A stretch of 64,000 nt of DNA, taken from Fusobacterium sp. Its GTDB lineage: Bacteria > Fusobacteriota > Fusobacteriia > Fusobacteriales > Fusobacteriaceae. Every line of letters starts with the position of its first letter. The stretch's first letter is position 1. The notes below the pieces were generated by a model, which worked only from the letters and a program-made list of their open reading frames with translations, did not search any database and was not told where the DNA came from. Positions 26,229 through 35,759 of the stretch are shown here, in pieces. Where the stretch lies: contig NZ_JAGIRL010000031.1 of assembly GCF_019012925.1 (NCBI RefSeq), positions 14,057-78,056 on the forward strand, read 5' to 3'. The translations under genes were made by a program, and so were the position numbers.

Positions 26229-27560
26229 ATGAATGCTTTTGAAAATTTAGTTAATTCAATTAACACGGTGATGTGGAACTATAATCTAATAGTTGTGTTA
26301 TTAGTGGTTAGTGGAATAATTTTTACAGTGAAAACAAGAGGGGTACAATTTAGATTGTTAGCACATATGTGCCAACTTTTAATGGAAAAAACAAAGGTGG
26401 GAAAAAATGAGGTTTCATCATTTCAGGCATTTTGTATAAGTACTGCTTCTAGAGTGGGAGTAGGAAACTTAGTGGGTGTTGTGGCTGCTGTTTCAGTAGG
26501 TGGGCCAGGATCTGTATTTTGGATGTGGGTTGTAGCACTACTAAATGCTTCAACAGCTTTTATAGAATCTACAATAGCTATATTACATAGAGAGAAGGAT
26601 CCTAAAGGTGGTTATAGAGGTGGAGCTCCATACTTTATTCAAAAAGGGTTAGATATAAAGTGGTTAGGAGTATTATTTGTAATTTTTGCTATTATATGTT
26701 GGGGAGGAGTTTTCCAAGTTATCTCTAACTCAGTTACAGAATCATTTAATACAGCTTTTGGATTTGACACTAACAATACAGCTTTGGTTTTAGTAGTTCT
26801 ATCAGCAGGAGTATTATTTGGAAATAGAAATAAGATAGTAAAAGTATTAGATAAATTAGTTCCATTTATGGCAGTGTTATACTTAGGGATCGTAACTTAT
26901 ATCATCATAAAAAATCTAGGTTTAATGGCAGATACAATGAGTGATATATTTAAACATGCCTTTGGAATAAAACAGTTCTTAGGTGGAAGTTTAGGAAGTG
27001 TTGTTATGGAAGGAGTAAAGAGAGGATTGTTCTCTAATGAGGCTGGATCTGGATCAGCTCCTTGTGCAGCAGCAGCAGCAGAGGTTGAACACCCAGCAAA
27101 GCAGGGATTGATACAAGCTTTGGGAGTTTTAGTAGATACCGTTTTAATCTGTAGTGCTACAGCTTTTGTTATACTTTTATCAAAAGGACATATAACTGAA
27201 GGAAGTGGTGGAATGACTCTACTTCAAGAAGCTTTTAGATACCAAGTTGGAGAGTGGGGAGTAATATTTACAGCAGTAATTCTATTTCTTTTCTCATTTA
27301 GCACAATTTTAGGAATTAGTTTCTATGCTAAACCAAATTTATACTTTTTATGTGAGAAGGAGTGGCCACAGGAGCTATTTAAAGTTTTTACTTTAATAAT
27401 GTTATACTGGGGTGGAATTAGACAAAACTACCTAGTATGGAATTTAGCTGACTTAGGATTGGGACTTATGACAATTGTAAATATGATTGGAGTTTTTCCA
27501 TTGACATCAAAAGCTATTGAAAGCTTAAAAGAGTACGAAGCTAGATTTTTTGATAAATAA
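26229..27560 (+). CDS. Sodium:alanine symporter (AGCS family)
   Basis: Secondary amino acid transporter of 443 residues with about ten to eleven hydrophobic spans. AGCS signatures are clear: ASRVGVGNLVGV near the N-terminus, GGAPYFIQKG, and GLFSNEAGSGSAPCAAAAA in the middle. It imports alanine and/or glycine with Na+. AAGGAGG precedes the ATG. The following gene is alanine racemase, so import and conversion to D-alanine for peptidoglycan are probably linked. Confidence 0.93.
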   Translation: MNAFENLVNSINTVMWNYNLIVVLLVVSGIIFTVKTRGVQFRLLAHMCQLLMEKTKVGKNEVSSFQAFCISTASRVGVGNLVGVVAAVSVGGPGSVFWMWVVALLNASTAFIESTIAILHREKDPKGGYRGGAPYFIQKGLDIKWLGVLFVIFAIICWGGVFQVISNSVTESFNTAFGFDTNNTALVLVVLSAGVLFGNRNKIVKVLDKLVPFMAVLYLGIVTYIIIKNLGLMADTMSDIFKHAFGIKQFLGGSLGSVVMEGVKRGLFSNEAGSGSAPCAAAAAEVEHPAKQGLIQALGVLVDTVLICSATAFVILLSKGHITEGSGGMTLLQEAFRYQVGEWGVIFTAVILFLFSFSTILGISFYAKPNLYFLCEKEWPQELFKVFTLIMLYWGGIRQNYLVWNLADLGLGLMTIVNMIGVFPLTSKAIESLKEYEARFFDK

Positions 27561-27582
27561 CCTTAAATAAGTGGAAACTCTC

Positions 27583-27610
27583 TTGTTTTTTAGGAAAAAT
27601 ATAGTATACT
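27583..27610 (+). promoter_or_regulatory. Promoter of the alanine racemase gene
   Basis: -35 TTGTTT (27583-27588), 16-base spacer, -10 TATACT (27605-27610), about 40 bases before the ATG. It suggests alr has its own transcript in addition to any read-through from the symporter gene. Confidence 0.5.
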
Positions 27611-27650
27611 CATATCAGTGGGATATTTAGGAAACAGGAGGGGAAATATA

Positions 27651-28700
27651 ATGGTAATAAACTCTATGAAATTGTATTTAAAAAGAGAGAATTTGATTCA
27701 CAATATGGAGTATCTGAGAAGGAGCAAGGGAAAAGAGGTTTTGCCAGTAGTAAAAGCCAATGCATATGGACATGGAATGGAGGAGATAGTACAGATTCTC
27801 TATGATAATGGACAGAGAGAGTTTGCAGTGGCAAGATATGTAGAAGCAGAAAGAATTTTGAAGATGGGACTAAAAGGTCTAAAGATTCTAATTTTTGAAA
27901 GTGTAGGAGATCTATCTTTAGTAAAAGATAGAGAGGAGTTAGAGATAAGTGCCAATACATACGAGGAATTAGAAAAGATAATAGATTTTGGAATTGATAG
28001 TAAGAGAGTTCAAGTTAAGATTGATTTTGGTTTTGGAAGAAATGGAGTCTTATTGAGAGATCTACAGAGGTTAAAAGAATATATTGAGGAAAAGCAACTT
28101 AATTTTAGAGGAATATACTCTCATCTTTTTGCAGTAAATTATGAAGAGGGCTTGGAGTATATTGGTAAATTTCATGAGATATTAAGATATCTTGGAAAAG
28201 AGAGATTTCAAATGATACACCTTCAAAATAGTGCTGGAGTTTTAAATTTTGATTGTGAAGATGTAACTCACCTAAGAGTTGGAATGTTGATCTATGGATT
28301 ACAAGAGGTAGGCTTCTATGATGAGAATTTGAAACAGGTCTTTTCACTTGAGGGAAGGGTAGCAGGTGTGAGAGATGTTTCAGAAAGTAAGTACATAGCT
28401 TATGGAACGAAAGAGGAGTTGGGATTTTTAAATACTAAATATATAGCTAAGATAAAGATAGGTTATGCAGATGGATTTTTAAAGATCAATGAAAAGAGCA
28501 ATTGTCTTATTAATAATAAGGAGTTTCCTGTTGTAATAGTTTCAATGGACAATACATTTATAGAGGTAGACACAAGTGTAAAAGAGGGAGATAGGGTAGT
28601 ACTGTATCACGATATAAGTAAAAGTGTTGCTCATAATGGAATGAATATATATGAGATGTTGACTCTATTAAGCCCGAGATTGGAAAGAGAGATAATATAA
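27651..28700 (+). CDS. alr: Alanine racemase
   Basis: PLP enzyme making D-alanine for peptidoglycan. Lys35 in VLPVVKANAYGHG forms the Schiff base. The C-terminal domain supplies the catalytic Tyr in YIAYGTKEELGF and the family motifs KIGYADGF and VSMDNTFIEV. The 349 residues are slightly short of the usual 360-375. ATG 27651 follows AGGAGGGG; the longer frame from a GTG at 27618 is rejected. Confidence 0.92.
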   Translation: MVINSMKLYLKRENLIHNMEYLRRSKGKEVLPVVKANAYGHGMEEIVQILYDNGQREFAVARYVEAERILKMGLKGLKILIFESVGDLSLVKDREELEISANTYEELEKIIDFGIDSKRVQVKIDFGFGRNGVLLRDLQRLKEYIEEKQLNFRGIYSHLFAVNYEEGLEYIGKFHEILRYLGKERFQMIHLQNSAGVLNFDCEDVTHLRVGMLIYGLQEVGFYDENLKQVFSLEGRVAGVRDVSESKYIAYGTKEELGFLNTKYIAKIKIGYADGFLKINEKSNCLINNKEFPVVIVSMDNTFIEVDTSVKEGDRVVLYHDISKSVAHNGMNIYEMLTLLSPRLEREII

Positions 28701-28715
28701 GTTTTTAAAATGAAA

Positions 28716-28749
28716 AAGGAGAGAACGGGCAAATAACCCTTCTCTCCTT
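28716..28749. terminator. Bidirectional terminator between alr and the small Cys protein
   Basis: Stem AAGGAGAGAA plus GGG, paired with CCC plus TTCTCTCCTT. The minus-strand side has a T-rich tail (CCTTTTTCATTTT), so it mainly serves the convergent aroK unit; alr on the plus strand ends just before it. Confidence 0.75.
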
Positions 28750-28764
28750 AATTGTTGAAACAAT

Positions 28765-28962
28765 CTATTTTTTATTAAAAAATTTACAATTTTCATACTC
28801 ATTTTTTACAGCATTTTTGTAAGTACAAGTACCAGTAATTTTTTTACATTTTATAGATACATAACCATCATAATCTATTCCAATAGAATCTTCACAATTT
28901 AGTGCAGGATACTCCTTTAAATAACTCTCTTTTTCAGTTTTACTAATTAAATACTTTTCCAA
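28765..28962 (-). CDS. Small cysteine-containing hypothetical protein
   Basis: 65 residues, no family recognised. Four cysteines in the C-terminal two-thirds (NCEDS, IKCKKITGTCTYKN, NCKFFNKK) and alternating charged/aromatic residues suggest a small metal-binding or disulfide-stabilised domain. It starts at TTG with a well placed AAGGAG seven bases upstream, which supports real translation. It lies 16 bases after the SDR gene and ends at the shared terminator. Function unknown. Confidence 0.6.
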   Translation of the reverse strand: MEKYLISKTEKESYLKEYPALNCEDSIGIDYDGYVSIKCKKITGTCTYKNAVKNEYENCKFFNKK

Positions 28963-28977
28963 TTTTAACTCCTTATA

Positions 28978-29760
28978 TTATTTTTTAAAAATAGTTCTTC
29001 CATCAGCTTGATTGTTGCAAAGTATAGTGATCTCTGCAATATGGACATTCTCAGGAAGATTAACTATATATGCAACAGTTTCAGCAATATTATCTGCAGT
29101 AAGTGCCTCTATTCCTTTATAAACACTTTCAGCTCTAGCTTTATCCCCTTTAAATCTAACTAAGCTAAAATCTGTTTCAACTAAACCAGGCTTAACATCA
29201 GTAACTTTTATTTTTGTGTCAACTAAGTCAATTCTAAGTCCATCAGATAGAGTTTTGACAGCTGCTTTAGATGCACAATAAACAGCTCCACCAGCATAGG
29301 CAGCATCTCCAGCAACAGAGCCTATATTGACAATTGTAGCAGTGGTTCCTCTTTTTATCATATTTGGAACAAGAGCATTAGTAACATTTAGAAGACCGAT
29401 TACATTGGTATTAAAGACAGTAGAAAAATCTTCTGGAGTATTTAGATATAATTTTTCCAATCCTAAAGCTAGACCAGCATTATTAATAAGAACATCAATA
29501 TTTTTCCAAGATTCAGGAAGAGAGGACAAACTAGTGAAAACTTCACTAGAATCTCTAACATCTAATTTTAGTGAAAAAACTTTTGTTGAGTATTGAGATT
29601 CAATCTCATTTTTTAACTCTTCTAAAAGATTTTCTCTTCTCCCTACAACTATGATATTCATTCCCAGTTTTGCTAGAGCAATAGCACAAGATCTTCCAAT
29701 TCCACTAGTTGCTCCTGTAATTAATGCTATCTTTCCAATTAATCTACTTTCATTAAACAT
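28978..29760 (-). CDS. Short-chain dehydrogenase/reductase (SDR)
   Basis: Classical SDR oxidoreductase of 260 residues. Cofactor motif TGATSGIG (15-22), NNAG (INNAGLAL), catalytic Ser in NIGSVAGDAAY, and YCASK with the catalytic Tyr and Lys. The VVGRRE sequence after the second strand suggests NADP preference. This YdfG-like subgroup often reduces 3-hydroxy acids such as serine or 3-hydroxypropionate; that is family knowledge, not proof. ATG 29760 follows GGGGAG; a TTG frame extension overlapping aroK is rejected. Confidence 0.9.
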   Translation of the reverse strand: MFNESRLIGKIALITGATSGIGRSCAIALAKLGMNIIVVGRRENLLEELKNEIESQYSTKVFSLKLDVRDSSEVFTSLSSLPESWKNIDVLINNAGLALGLEKLYLNTPEDFSTVFNTNVIGLLNVTNALVPNMIKRGTTATIVNIGSVAGDAAYAGGAVYCASKAAVKTLSDGLRIDLVDTKIKVTDVKPGLVETDFSLVRFKGDKARAESVYKGIEALTADNIAETVAYIVNLPENVHIAEITILCNNQADGRTIFKK

Positions 29761-29773
29761 TTTAAACTCCCCT

Positions 29774-30289
29774 TTAGCTTTCAATATAAGCTTTTTTTAT
29801 TTTTTCAGCAGTATCATACATATTGCTATCTAAATCAATTTTTATGCTAAAATCACTAGATATTTCATAAAGTAGTTCTCTTTTTTGATGAAGCTCTTGA
29901 ATTTTTTCAAACATATTCTCAACATTGAGAAGAGGACGAGATTTATTGTTTTTAACTCTTTCATAAATACATTCAATAGTACAATTAAGATAGACAATAA
30001 ATGAAGTTTCTTTAAGATTTTTTATATTTTCATTGTCAATGATAACTCCTCCACCAGTTGCAATTACAATATTGTTATTCAATGATTCTTCAAAAACAAT
30101 ATCGCGCTCTAATTTTCTAAAGTATTGTTCACCTTTCTCAGCAAAAATCTCAGGAATACTTTTTTTCTCACGAGCAGCAATCATCTTATCAATATCAATA
30201 AATTTCATATCCATATATTTAGCAAGTATCTTTCCAATAGTAGTCTTACCACTTCCCATAAAACCTATTAATGCAATATTTTCCTTCAT
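29774..30289 (-). CDS. aroK: Shikimate kinase
   Basis: Phosphorylates shikimate in aromatic amino acid synthesis. The 171-residue P-loop kinase has GFMGSGKTT (9-17), the shikimate-binding DIDKMI and [14 protein letters not shown], and the lid Arg in KSRPLL. Other shikimate genes are not in the window. AGGAGG precedes the ATG. It is the first gene of a three-gene unit with the SDR and the small Cys protein. Confidence 0.94.
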   Translation of the reverse strand: MKENIALIGFMGSGKTTIGKILAKYMDMKFIDIDKMIAAREKKSIPEIFAEKGEQYFRKLERDIVFEESLNNNIVIATGGGVIIDNENIKNLKETSFIVYLNCTIECIYERVKNNKSRPLLNVENMFEKIQELHQKRELLYEISSDFSIKIDLDSNMYDTAEKIKKAYIES

Positions 30290-30307
30290 TTATTCCTCCT
30301 TGAAATT

Positions 30308-30313
30308 ATTATA
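30308..30313 (-). promoter_or_regulatory. Extended -10 promoter of aroK
   Basis: Minus strand TGTTATAAT (TG-n-TATAAT extended -10), 19 bases before the aroK ATG; no clear -35. Confidence 0.5.
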
Positions 30314-30366
30314 ACATGTATATTTATCAAATAAAAGTAAGAAATTAATAAAAAGAAATTTTTATA

Positions 30367-30395
30367 TTGATTTTATTTGAAAAATAAAGTATAAT
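30367..30395 (+). promoter_or_regulatory. Promoter of the AbgT-family transporter gene
   Basis: -35 TTGATT (30367-30372), 17-base spacer, consensus -10 TATAAT (30390-30395). It leaves a leader of about 65 bases before the ATG at 30469. Confidence 0.65.
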
Positions 30396-30468
30396 TTAAA
30401 GGAACTTGTTTTGTTTGTATACTTAAAAAGTTCTTTTTTAATGTAAAATACAATTTTTAGGAGGAGAA

Positions 30469-32007
30469 ATGCTGAGAGAAAAAAAAGAAAATAAAGGATT
30501 TGTAAATAGATTTCTTGATTTTATTGAGGTGGGCGGAAACAAGCTACCACACCCAGTTACACTATTTTTTCTATTTTGTGTAGCAATTATATTAATTTCT
30601 GGAATTGCTCAAAAAATGGGAGTTTCAGTAACTTATGAGGTTTTGAATAAGACTACAAAAACTTTTGAAGAAACAACTGTAGAAGTGAGATCACTTATGA
30701 CAGAAGATGGAGTTCGTTACATATTTAATTCTATGATTAGTAACTTTACAGGATTTGCACCATTAGGAACTGTTTTAGTTGGAATTATAGGAATAGGTGT
30801 GTGTGAAGGTAGTGGGCTTATGTCAGCTCTTATTAAAAAGATAGTAATGTCAACACATCATAAAGCTATAACAGCTGTAGTTGTTTTTGCTGGTGTAATG
30901 TCAAATATCGCTTCTGATGCTGGATATGTTGTACTTGTTCCACTGGGGGCAGTAATATTTTTATCATTTGGAAGACATCCATTAGCAGGACTTGCAGCAG
31001 CTTTTGCTGGAGTATCGGGAGGATTTTCAGCCAATTTACTACTGGGAACAACAGATCCACTATTGGGAGGAATAACAACAGAGGCAGCAAGATTATTACA
31101 ACATGGATATTTTGTTGATGCAACAGCAAACTACTACTTTATGTTTGTTTCGACTTTCTTAATTACAATTTTAGGAACATTTGTTACTGAAAAAATAATA
31201 GAGCCAAGATTAGGTGAGTATCATGGAGAAGCTGAGATAGATATGACAAGTATTTCAGAAAGTGAGAAAAAAGGATTAAAAGGTGCTCTAATAACAATGA
31301 TAATCTTTGTTGTAGTGATGGCTTTCTGTATAGTTCCAGAAAATGGAGTGTTTAGAGAGAATGGATCTCTAAAGGCTTGGACATCAACAGGACTAATAAC
31401 ATCAATGATGCTATTTTTCCTACTTCCTGGAATAGTTTATGGTTATATAGCAAAAACAATAAAAAATGATAAAGATGTAGCAAAATTAATATCAGATTCA
31501 CTAGCAAGTATGGGTGGATATATGGCAATAGTATTTACAGCTTCACAATTTATAGCTTATTTTGGATATACTAACTTAGGGACTGTAATAGCTGTAAAAG
31601 GAGCAGCAACTTTAAAAGTGATAGGATTTACAGGGTTACCACTAATTGTCTGCTTTATAATTTTAACAGGATTTATAAATCTATTTATGGGATCAGCTTC
31701 AGCTAAATGGGCTATTATGGCACCTATATTCGTACCTATGTTAATGCAATTAGGTTATACACCTGAATTTACACAGTTGGCATATAGAATAGGAGATTCA
31801 ACAACTAATATTATATCTCCATTGATGTCTTATTTTGCAATGGCAGTTGCATTTATGCAAAAGTATAAAAAAGATGGTGGAATGGGAACACTCATCTCTT
31901 TAATGCTACCATACTCAATTTGTTTTATGATAGGTTGGATAATATTAATGGTAATTTGGTTCTGGTTGGGATTACCAATAGGTCCAAATGTACACATTCA
32001 TATGTAA
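30469..32007 (+). CDS. AbgT family transporter
   Basis: Inner-membrane transporter of 512 residues with about ten or more spans. AbgT features are the N-terminal GGNKLPHPVTLFFLF, SNIASDAGYVVLVPLGA, GVSGGFSANLLLGTTDPLLGG, MGSASAKWAIMAPIFVPML and RIGDSTTNIISPLMSYF. Members import p-aminobenzoyl-glutamate or export sulfonamide-like compounds; the substrate here is not resolved and no abgAB hydrolase genes are adjacent. A strong AGGAGGAG precedes the ATG. Confidence 0.92.
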   Translation: MLREKKENKGFVNRFLDFIEVGGNKLPHPVTLFFLFCVAIILISGIAQKMGVSVTYEVLNKTTKTFEETTVEVRSLMTEDGVRYIFNSMISNFTGFAPLGTVLVGIIGIGVCEGSGLMSALIKKIVMSTHHKAITAVVVFAGVMSNIASDAGYVVLVPLGAVIFLSFGRHPLAGLAAAFAGVSGGFSANLLLGTTDPLLGGITTEAARLLQHGYFVDATANYYFMFVSTFLITILGTFVTEKIIEPRLGEYHGEAEIDMTSISESEKKGLKGALITMIIFVVVMAFCIVPENGVFRENGSLKAWTSTGLITSMMLFFLLPGIVYGYIAKTIKNDKDVAKLISDSLASMGGYMAIVFTASQFIAYFGYTNLGTVIAVKGAATLKVIGFTGLPLIVCFIILTGFINLFMGSASAKWAIMAPIFVPMLMQLGYTPEFTQLAYRIGDSTTNIISPLMSYFAMAVAFMQKYKKDGGMGTLISLMLPYSICFMIGWIILMVIWFWLGLPIGPNVHIHM

Positions 32008-32036
32008 GAGATATATAATAAAAAATTAAATTAAGA

Positions 32037-32090
32037 AAAGGGAAGAACTACTATAATAGCATTAGCTGTTGTGAGTAAGTTTTTCCCTTT
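32037..32090. terminator. Terminator between abgT-type gene and the LplT-Aas gene
   Basis: Outer stem AAAGGGAA / TTCCCTTT with a long imperfect inner stem closing on a GC-ATTA-GC loop, then a T-rich tail. It stands between two convergent genes. Confidence 0.7.
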
Positions 32091-32125
32091 CTTTAATTAT
32101 TCTAATTTTATAGTTTTAAGTGAGA

Positions 32126-35100
32126 TTAATTGTTGGTATCATTTAAGGCTAACTCTTTTAATTTTACATAATCCACTTTTCCAGTACCAAGGAGAGGAAG
32201 TTTATCTAAGTAAACAATTTTTTTAGGAATCCATAATTCGCTATAATCATTTTGTTTAAAATATTCAAATAGAGCTTTCACTTCAAGATCTTTTTTCTCG
32301 GTGAAAAGAATTAACTGTTCCCCTTTTTTAATATCTGGAATTGAGACAATTGCTGTTGGAAAATCCTTAACATAGGTATTTAAAATCTCCTCTATAGCAG
32401 TTAATGAGATCATTTCACCAGCAATTTTAGCAAATCTTTTAGCTCTTCCAAGAATGGAGATAAATCCATTTTCATCTATCTCTACAATATCTCCAGTGTC
32501 ATACCAACCATCTTCAGGGGCTAGAATCTCACCATCTTTAAGATAACCGAGCATTATATTTTTTCCTTTTATCCAAAGTTTACCACCATTATCAATACCT
32601 TCCACTTTTTCAAGTTTATATTGAATATCTGGAAGAAGTCTACCTACACTTCCTTTTTTCTGGTGCATAGGAGTGTTAACAGAGATAACTGGACTGGCTT
32701 CAGTTACACCATAACCTTCTAAAAGTCTAACACCAAATTTTTCCATCCATAAATAATAAGTTGAATCCTTTAGTTTTTCAGCTCCCACAATGGCATATTT
32801 TATATTATAAAAGTCATAAGGATTAGCTTTTTTAGCATAGCCATTGAAGAAAGTATCAGTTCCACAGAGTATTGTGGCATTGGAGTCATAGACTAATTCT
32901 GGAATAATCTTGTAGTGCACAGGTGAAGGATAGAAGAAAACCTTAAGTCCTGAAAGAATAGGTAGTACAGTTCCAACTCCTAAACCAAATGAATGGAACA
33001 TAGGTAGTGCATTAAAGATAATATCCTGACCTGTAAATGAAAACAGTGATGATAGCTGAAAACGATTTGCTTGTAAGTTTTCATGACTCAAAAGTACAGC
33101 CTTAGGCATTCCCTCTGAACCTGATGTAAAAAGTATAGTACAAGGATCAGTTGCAGAGGTTTTTGGATATTTTTTCAAAATATATTTAAAAAATCCATTG
33201 AGCTTTGTAGTAAGAGTTATTTTATTTTGAAAATCTTCAAGATAGATAACATTGGTTCCACTCTTCTCAATTCCATTGATTAAATCTCCCATCTGTAGTA
33301 ATTCAACCATCTTTTTAGATGTCAATACAGTGGATATATTAGCAGTTTTTATACAGGATAAAATCTGATTTTTTCCTTGAGTGAAATTTATCATCGCTGG
33401 AATCTTTTCTATACCCTGTAAGCTGAAAAATACAACAGCATTTGCAATGGAATTGGGCAAAATAACTCCTATGTTTTTTTCTGGGAAGTTTTTAGAGATA
33501 GCTTCTCCTAAAACATAGGATTTTAAGAGAAATTTTTTATAATTAATAGGTTGTCTTGCTATATCCTCTCCAATTATATGATCATATCCATGTAATTTAG
33601 CAGCTTTTAAAAGAGATTTAAAGAGATTATTCTCTAAAGGTGAAGATTTATACAGCATATTTGTCATTATACTATATAGTTGATTGCTAATTTTTTTTCT
33701 TTTAATAGCTCCCTTTTCATCTTGAGATAGGGTGATTTTTGTTGGCTCAAGAATAGATATTTTTATTCTTGGGAACATTCTAGTTTTAAATTTATTTTTT
33801 AGGTATGAGAATTTAGAGTACTGTGCTCCATCTATTCTCACAGGTAAAATATTGGCATGTGCATTGACAGCAACAACTCCAGCTCCTTCATAAACTTTCA
33901 TCAAAGAACCTGTAACAGTGATACGTCCCTCTGGGAAGATAATACACTTTTGATTTCTTTTAAGTTCAGTAATAAGTTGCTTTAGAGCCATAGGGTTAGT
34001 GGGATCAATAGGATATAGTTTGACTACAGAGTTAAATATCCTTACCCACCATTTTTTAGCAATATTGGTATTGATTGCAAAAATTATTTTTTCAGGCATA
34101 AAAGCAGCTACCAATAATCCATCTAGTAATGATGTGTGATTGGCTATTAACAATACCCTCTTTCCAGCTTTTTCATAATTTTCTAGTCCAGTTACCTCTA
34201 TTTTAAAAACTATAGATAGTAAACTTTGAGCTAGAGAACGTGGTAGGGCATCAGGAATAATAGTTAGAATATATATAGCTACACAGATACTAATAATTGA
34301 AAGAATCAAAAATATAGAGTCAAGTTGTAGACCGAGCTTAAATAATCCACCAACTATTCCAGATAAAAGCACAATACCAAAAGCATTTAAAATATTATTT
34401 CCAGCTATTATAGTGGCTAGATATTTTTTAGGAGCTTTATTCTGTAAAAATGCATTTAGAGGTACTATATACATACCTCCAAAGAAAGCCATAAAAAATA
34501 GGATAATAGCAATCTCAATACCAGATGCTGATTTAAAAAATGGCACTGTATGAGTTATGTTTTCATTGGGAATAAAATTCTTAGAGAATAAATATAAAAA
34601 GTATGTTGTAATACTCATTCCAAAGGCACTAATAGGTACAAATGTAGGGTGTACAGCCCCTCTCATTATTTTGTTGCAAGTAAAAGTTCCCACAGCCATT
34701 CCCAGAGAAAAAATTAGCATAAAAACAGCCACTGTATTTCTAGAAAGTCCTAAAATATTACTTGCTAAAGGATAAAGTTGTGTTAGAATAACACCTCCTA
34801 ATGCAAAAAACCAAGATATACCTAAAATAGTGATATATATACTTCTAATCTCTGAAATTTTTTTAAAGGTGATTTTTAAATCTTTAAATATATTAAAATT
34901 TAACTTTAGATCTGGTCGTGGAGCTGGAGCTAAGGGGATGTACCAACTAGCAACTACCCCAATAAATGAAGATAGTAAAAGTATACTAGCAATAAGTAGA
35001 GGTGAGTCTAATTTTGTACCAAGTATAGTACCAATGAGTATGGAAAAATAAGTTGCTCCATCAATAATGGCATTTCCTGTGATCAGTTCATTCTCCTCTA

Positions 35101-35491
35101 GATGTTGAGGGATCAGTGAATATTTAACTGGTCCAAAAAAAGATGACTGAATACTCATTAAAAAAAGAATTAAAATTAAAAAGTAATAGAGTTTAAAATA
35201 TATTAAAACTGTGGCAATAGACATTAAAATAAACTCTATAATTTTAAGATATTTAGCAATTTTACTTCTATCATATTTATCTGCAACTTGTCCAGCAGTA
35301 GCAGAGACAAGAAAGAAAGGCAGAATAAAGAGAATAGAGATAAAGTTTAAAAACAATCCCTCCTGCTTATTATTAAATGAAAGATTGTATGTGATAAAAG
35401 CTAGAATAGATGTTTTTAAAAGATTATCATCAAATGCCCCAAGTAATTGGGATATGAATAATGGTAAAAAACGTTTATTTTTTATTAACAT
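32126..35491 (-). CDS. aas: Trifunctional LplT-PlsC-Aas fusion (lysophospholipid flippase/acyltransferase/acyl-ACP synthetase)
   Basis: Single protein of 1121 residues. Residues 1 to about 415 are an MFS permease like LplT (GAFDDNLLKTSILAF, with many spans). Residues about 430-630 are a PlsC/LPLAT acyltransferase with the HX4D motif in NHTSLLDG (about 452) and FPEGR. Residues about 650-1121 are an AMP-binding acyl-ACP synthetase with FTSGSEGMPK (about 785-795), YGVTEASPV and GWYDTGD. Together they would flip lysophospholipid inward, activate a fatty acid and re-acylate the lipid. In E. coli lplT and aas are separate neighbours. ATG 35491 follows GGAGGA; an upstream TTG is rejected. Confidence 0.92.
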   Translation of the reverse strand: MLIKNKRFLPLFISQLLGAFDDNLLKTSILAFITYNLSFNNKQEGLFLNFISILFILPFFLVSATAGQVADKYDRSKIAKYLKIIEFILMSIATVLIYFKLYYFLILILFLMSIQSSFFGPVKYSLIPQHLEENELITGNAIIDGATYFSILIGTILGTKLDSPLLIASILLLSSFIGVVASWYIPLAPAPRPDLKLNFNIFKDLKITFKKISEIRSIYITILGISWFFALGGVILTQLYPLASNILGLSRNTVAVFMLIFSLGMAVGTFTCNKIMRGAVHPTFVPISAFGMSITTYFLYLFSKNFIPNENITHTVPFFKSASGIEIAIILFFMAFFGGMYIVPLNAFLQNKAPKKYLATIIAGNNILNAFGIVLLSGIVGGLFKLGLQLDSIFLILSIISICVAIYILTIIPDALPRSLAQSLLSIVFKIEVTGLENYEKAGKRVLLIANHTSLLDGLLVAAFMPEKIIFAINTNIAKKWWVRIFNSVVKLYPIDPTNPMALKQLITELKRNQKCIIFPEGRITVTGSLMKVYEGAGVVAVNAHANILPVRIDGAQYSKFSYLKNKFKTRMFPRIKISILEPTKITLSQDEKGAIKRKKISNQLYSIMTNMLYKSSPLENNLFKSLLKAAKLHGYDHIIGEDIARQPINYKKFLLKSYVLGEAISKNFPEKNIGVILPNSIANAVVFFSLQGIEKIPAMINFTQGKNQILSCIKTANISTVLTSKKMVELLQMGDLINGIEKSGTNVIYLEDFQNKITLTTKLNGFFKYILKKYPKTSATDPCTILFTSGSEGMPKAVLLSHENLQANRFQLSSLFSFTGQDIIFNALPMFHSFGLGVGTVLPILSGLKVFFYPSPVHYKIIPELVYDSNATILCGTDTFFNGYAKKANPYDFYNIKYAIVGAEKLKDSTYYLWMEKFGVRLLEGYGVTEASPVISVNTPMHQKKGSVGRLLPDIQYKLEKVEGIDNGGKLWIKGKNIMLGYLKDGEILAPEDGWYDTGDIVEIDENGFISILGRAKRFAKIAGEMISLTAIEEILNTYVKDFPTAIVSIPDIKKGEQLILFTEKKDLEVKALFEYFKQNDYSELWIPKKIVYLDKLPLLGTGKVDYVKLKELALNDTNN

Positions 35492-35626
35492 AAATTCCTC
35501 CAATAATTAAAGTCCTAATTGATTATAGATATGATAACACAATTTTATAAAAAAATAAAGTTTGCTATTTATAGTAAAAATACACTTGTAATATATAAAA
35601 TTTATAGTTGTTATTAACAATTTGAA

Positions 35627-35655
35627 TTGACATTGTTGATTAAAAAAGATAAAAT
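35627..35655 (+). promoter_or_regulatory. Upstream promoter of the Ser/Thr-rich lipoprotein gene
   Basis: Perfect -35 TTGACA (35627-35632), 17-base spacer, -10 TAAAAT (35650-35655). Confidence 0.6.
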
Positions 35656-35657
35656 TA

Positions 35658-35686
35658 TTGACAATATTCACAAAATATATTATTAT
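35658..35686 (+). promoter_or_regulatory. Downstream promoter of the Ser/Thr-rich lipoprotein gene
   Basis: Perfect -35 TTGACA (35658-35663), 17-base spacer, -10 TATTAT (35681-35686). It follows the previous promoter by 31 bases, three helical turns, forming a tandem pair. Confidence 0.65.
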
Positions 35687-35759
35687 ATTAAAAATGATTA
35701 AATCAGAAAATATTGTGATGAAATTAAGAAGGGATTAATAAATTATTATAGGAGGAGAA

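Noticed and set aside
30866..31129. An open frame antisense to the AbgT-type transporter gene
   Set aside because: Leu/Gln-rich shadow of a membrane protein gene, with no ribosome site or domain.
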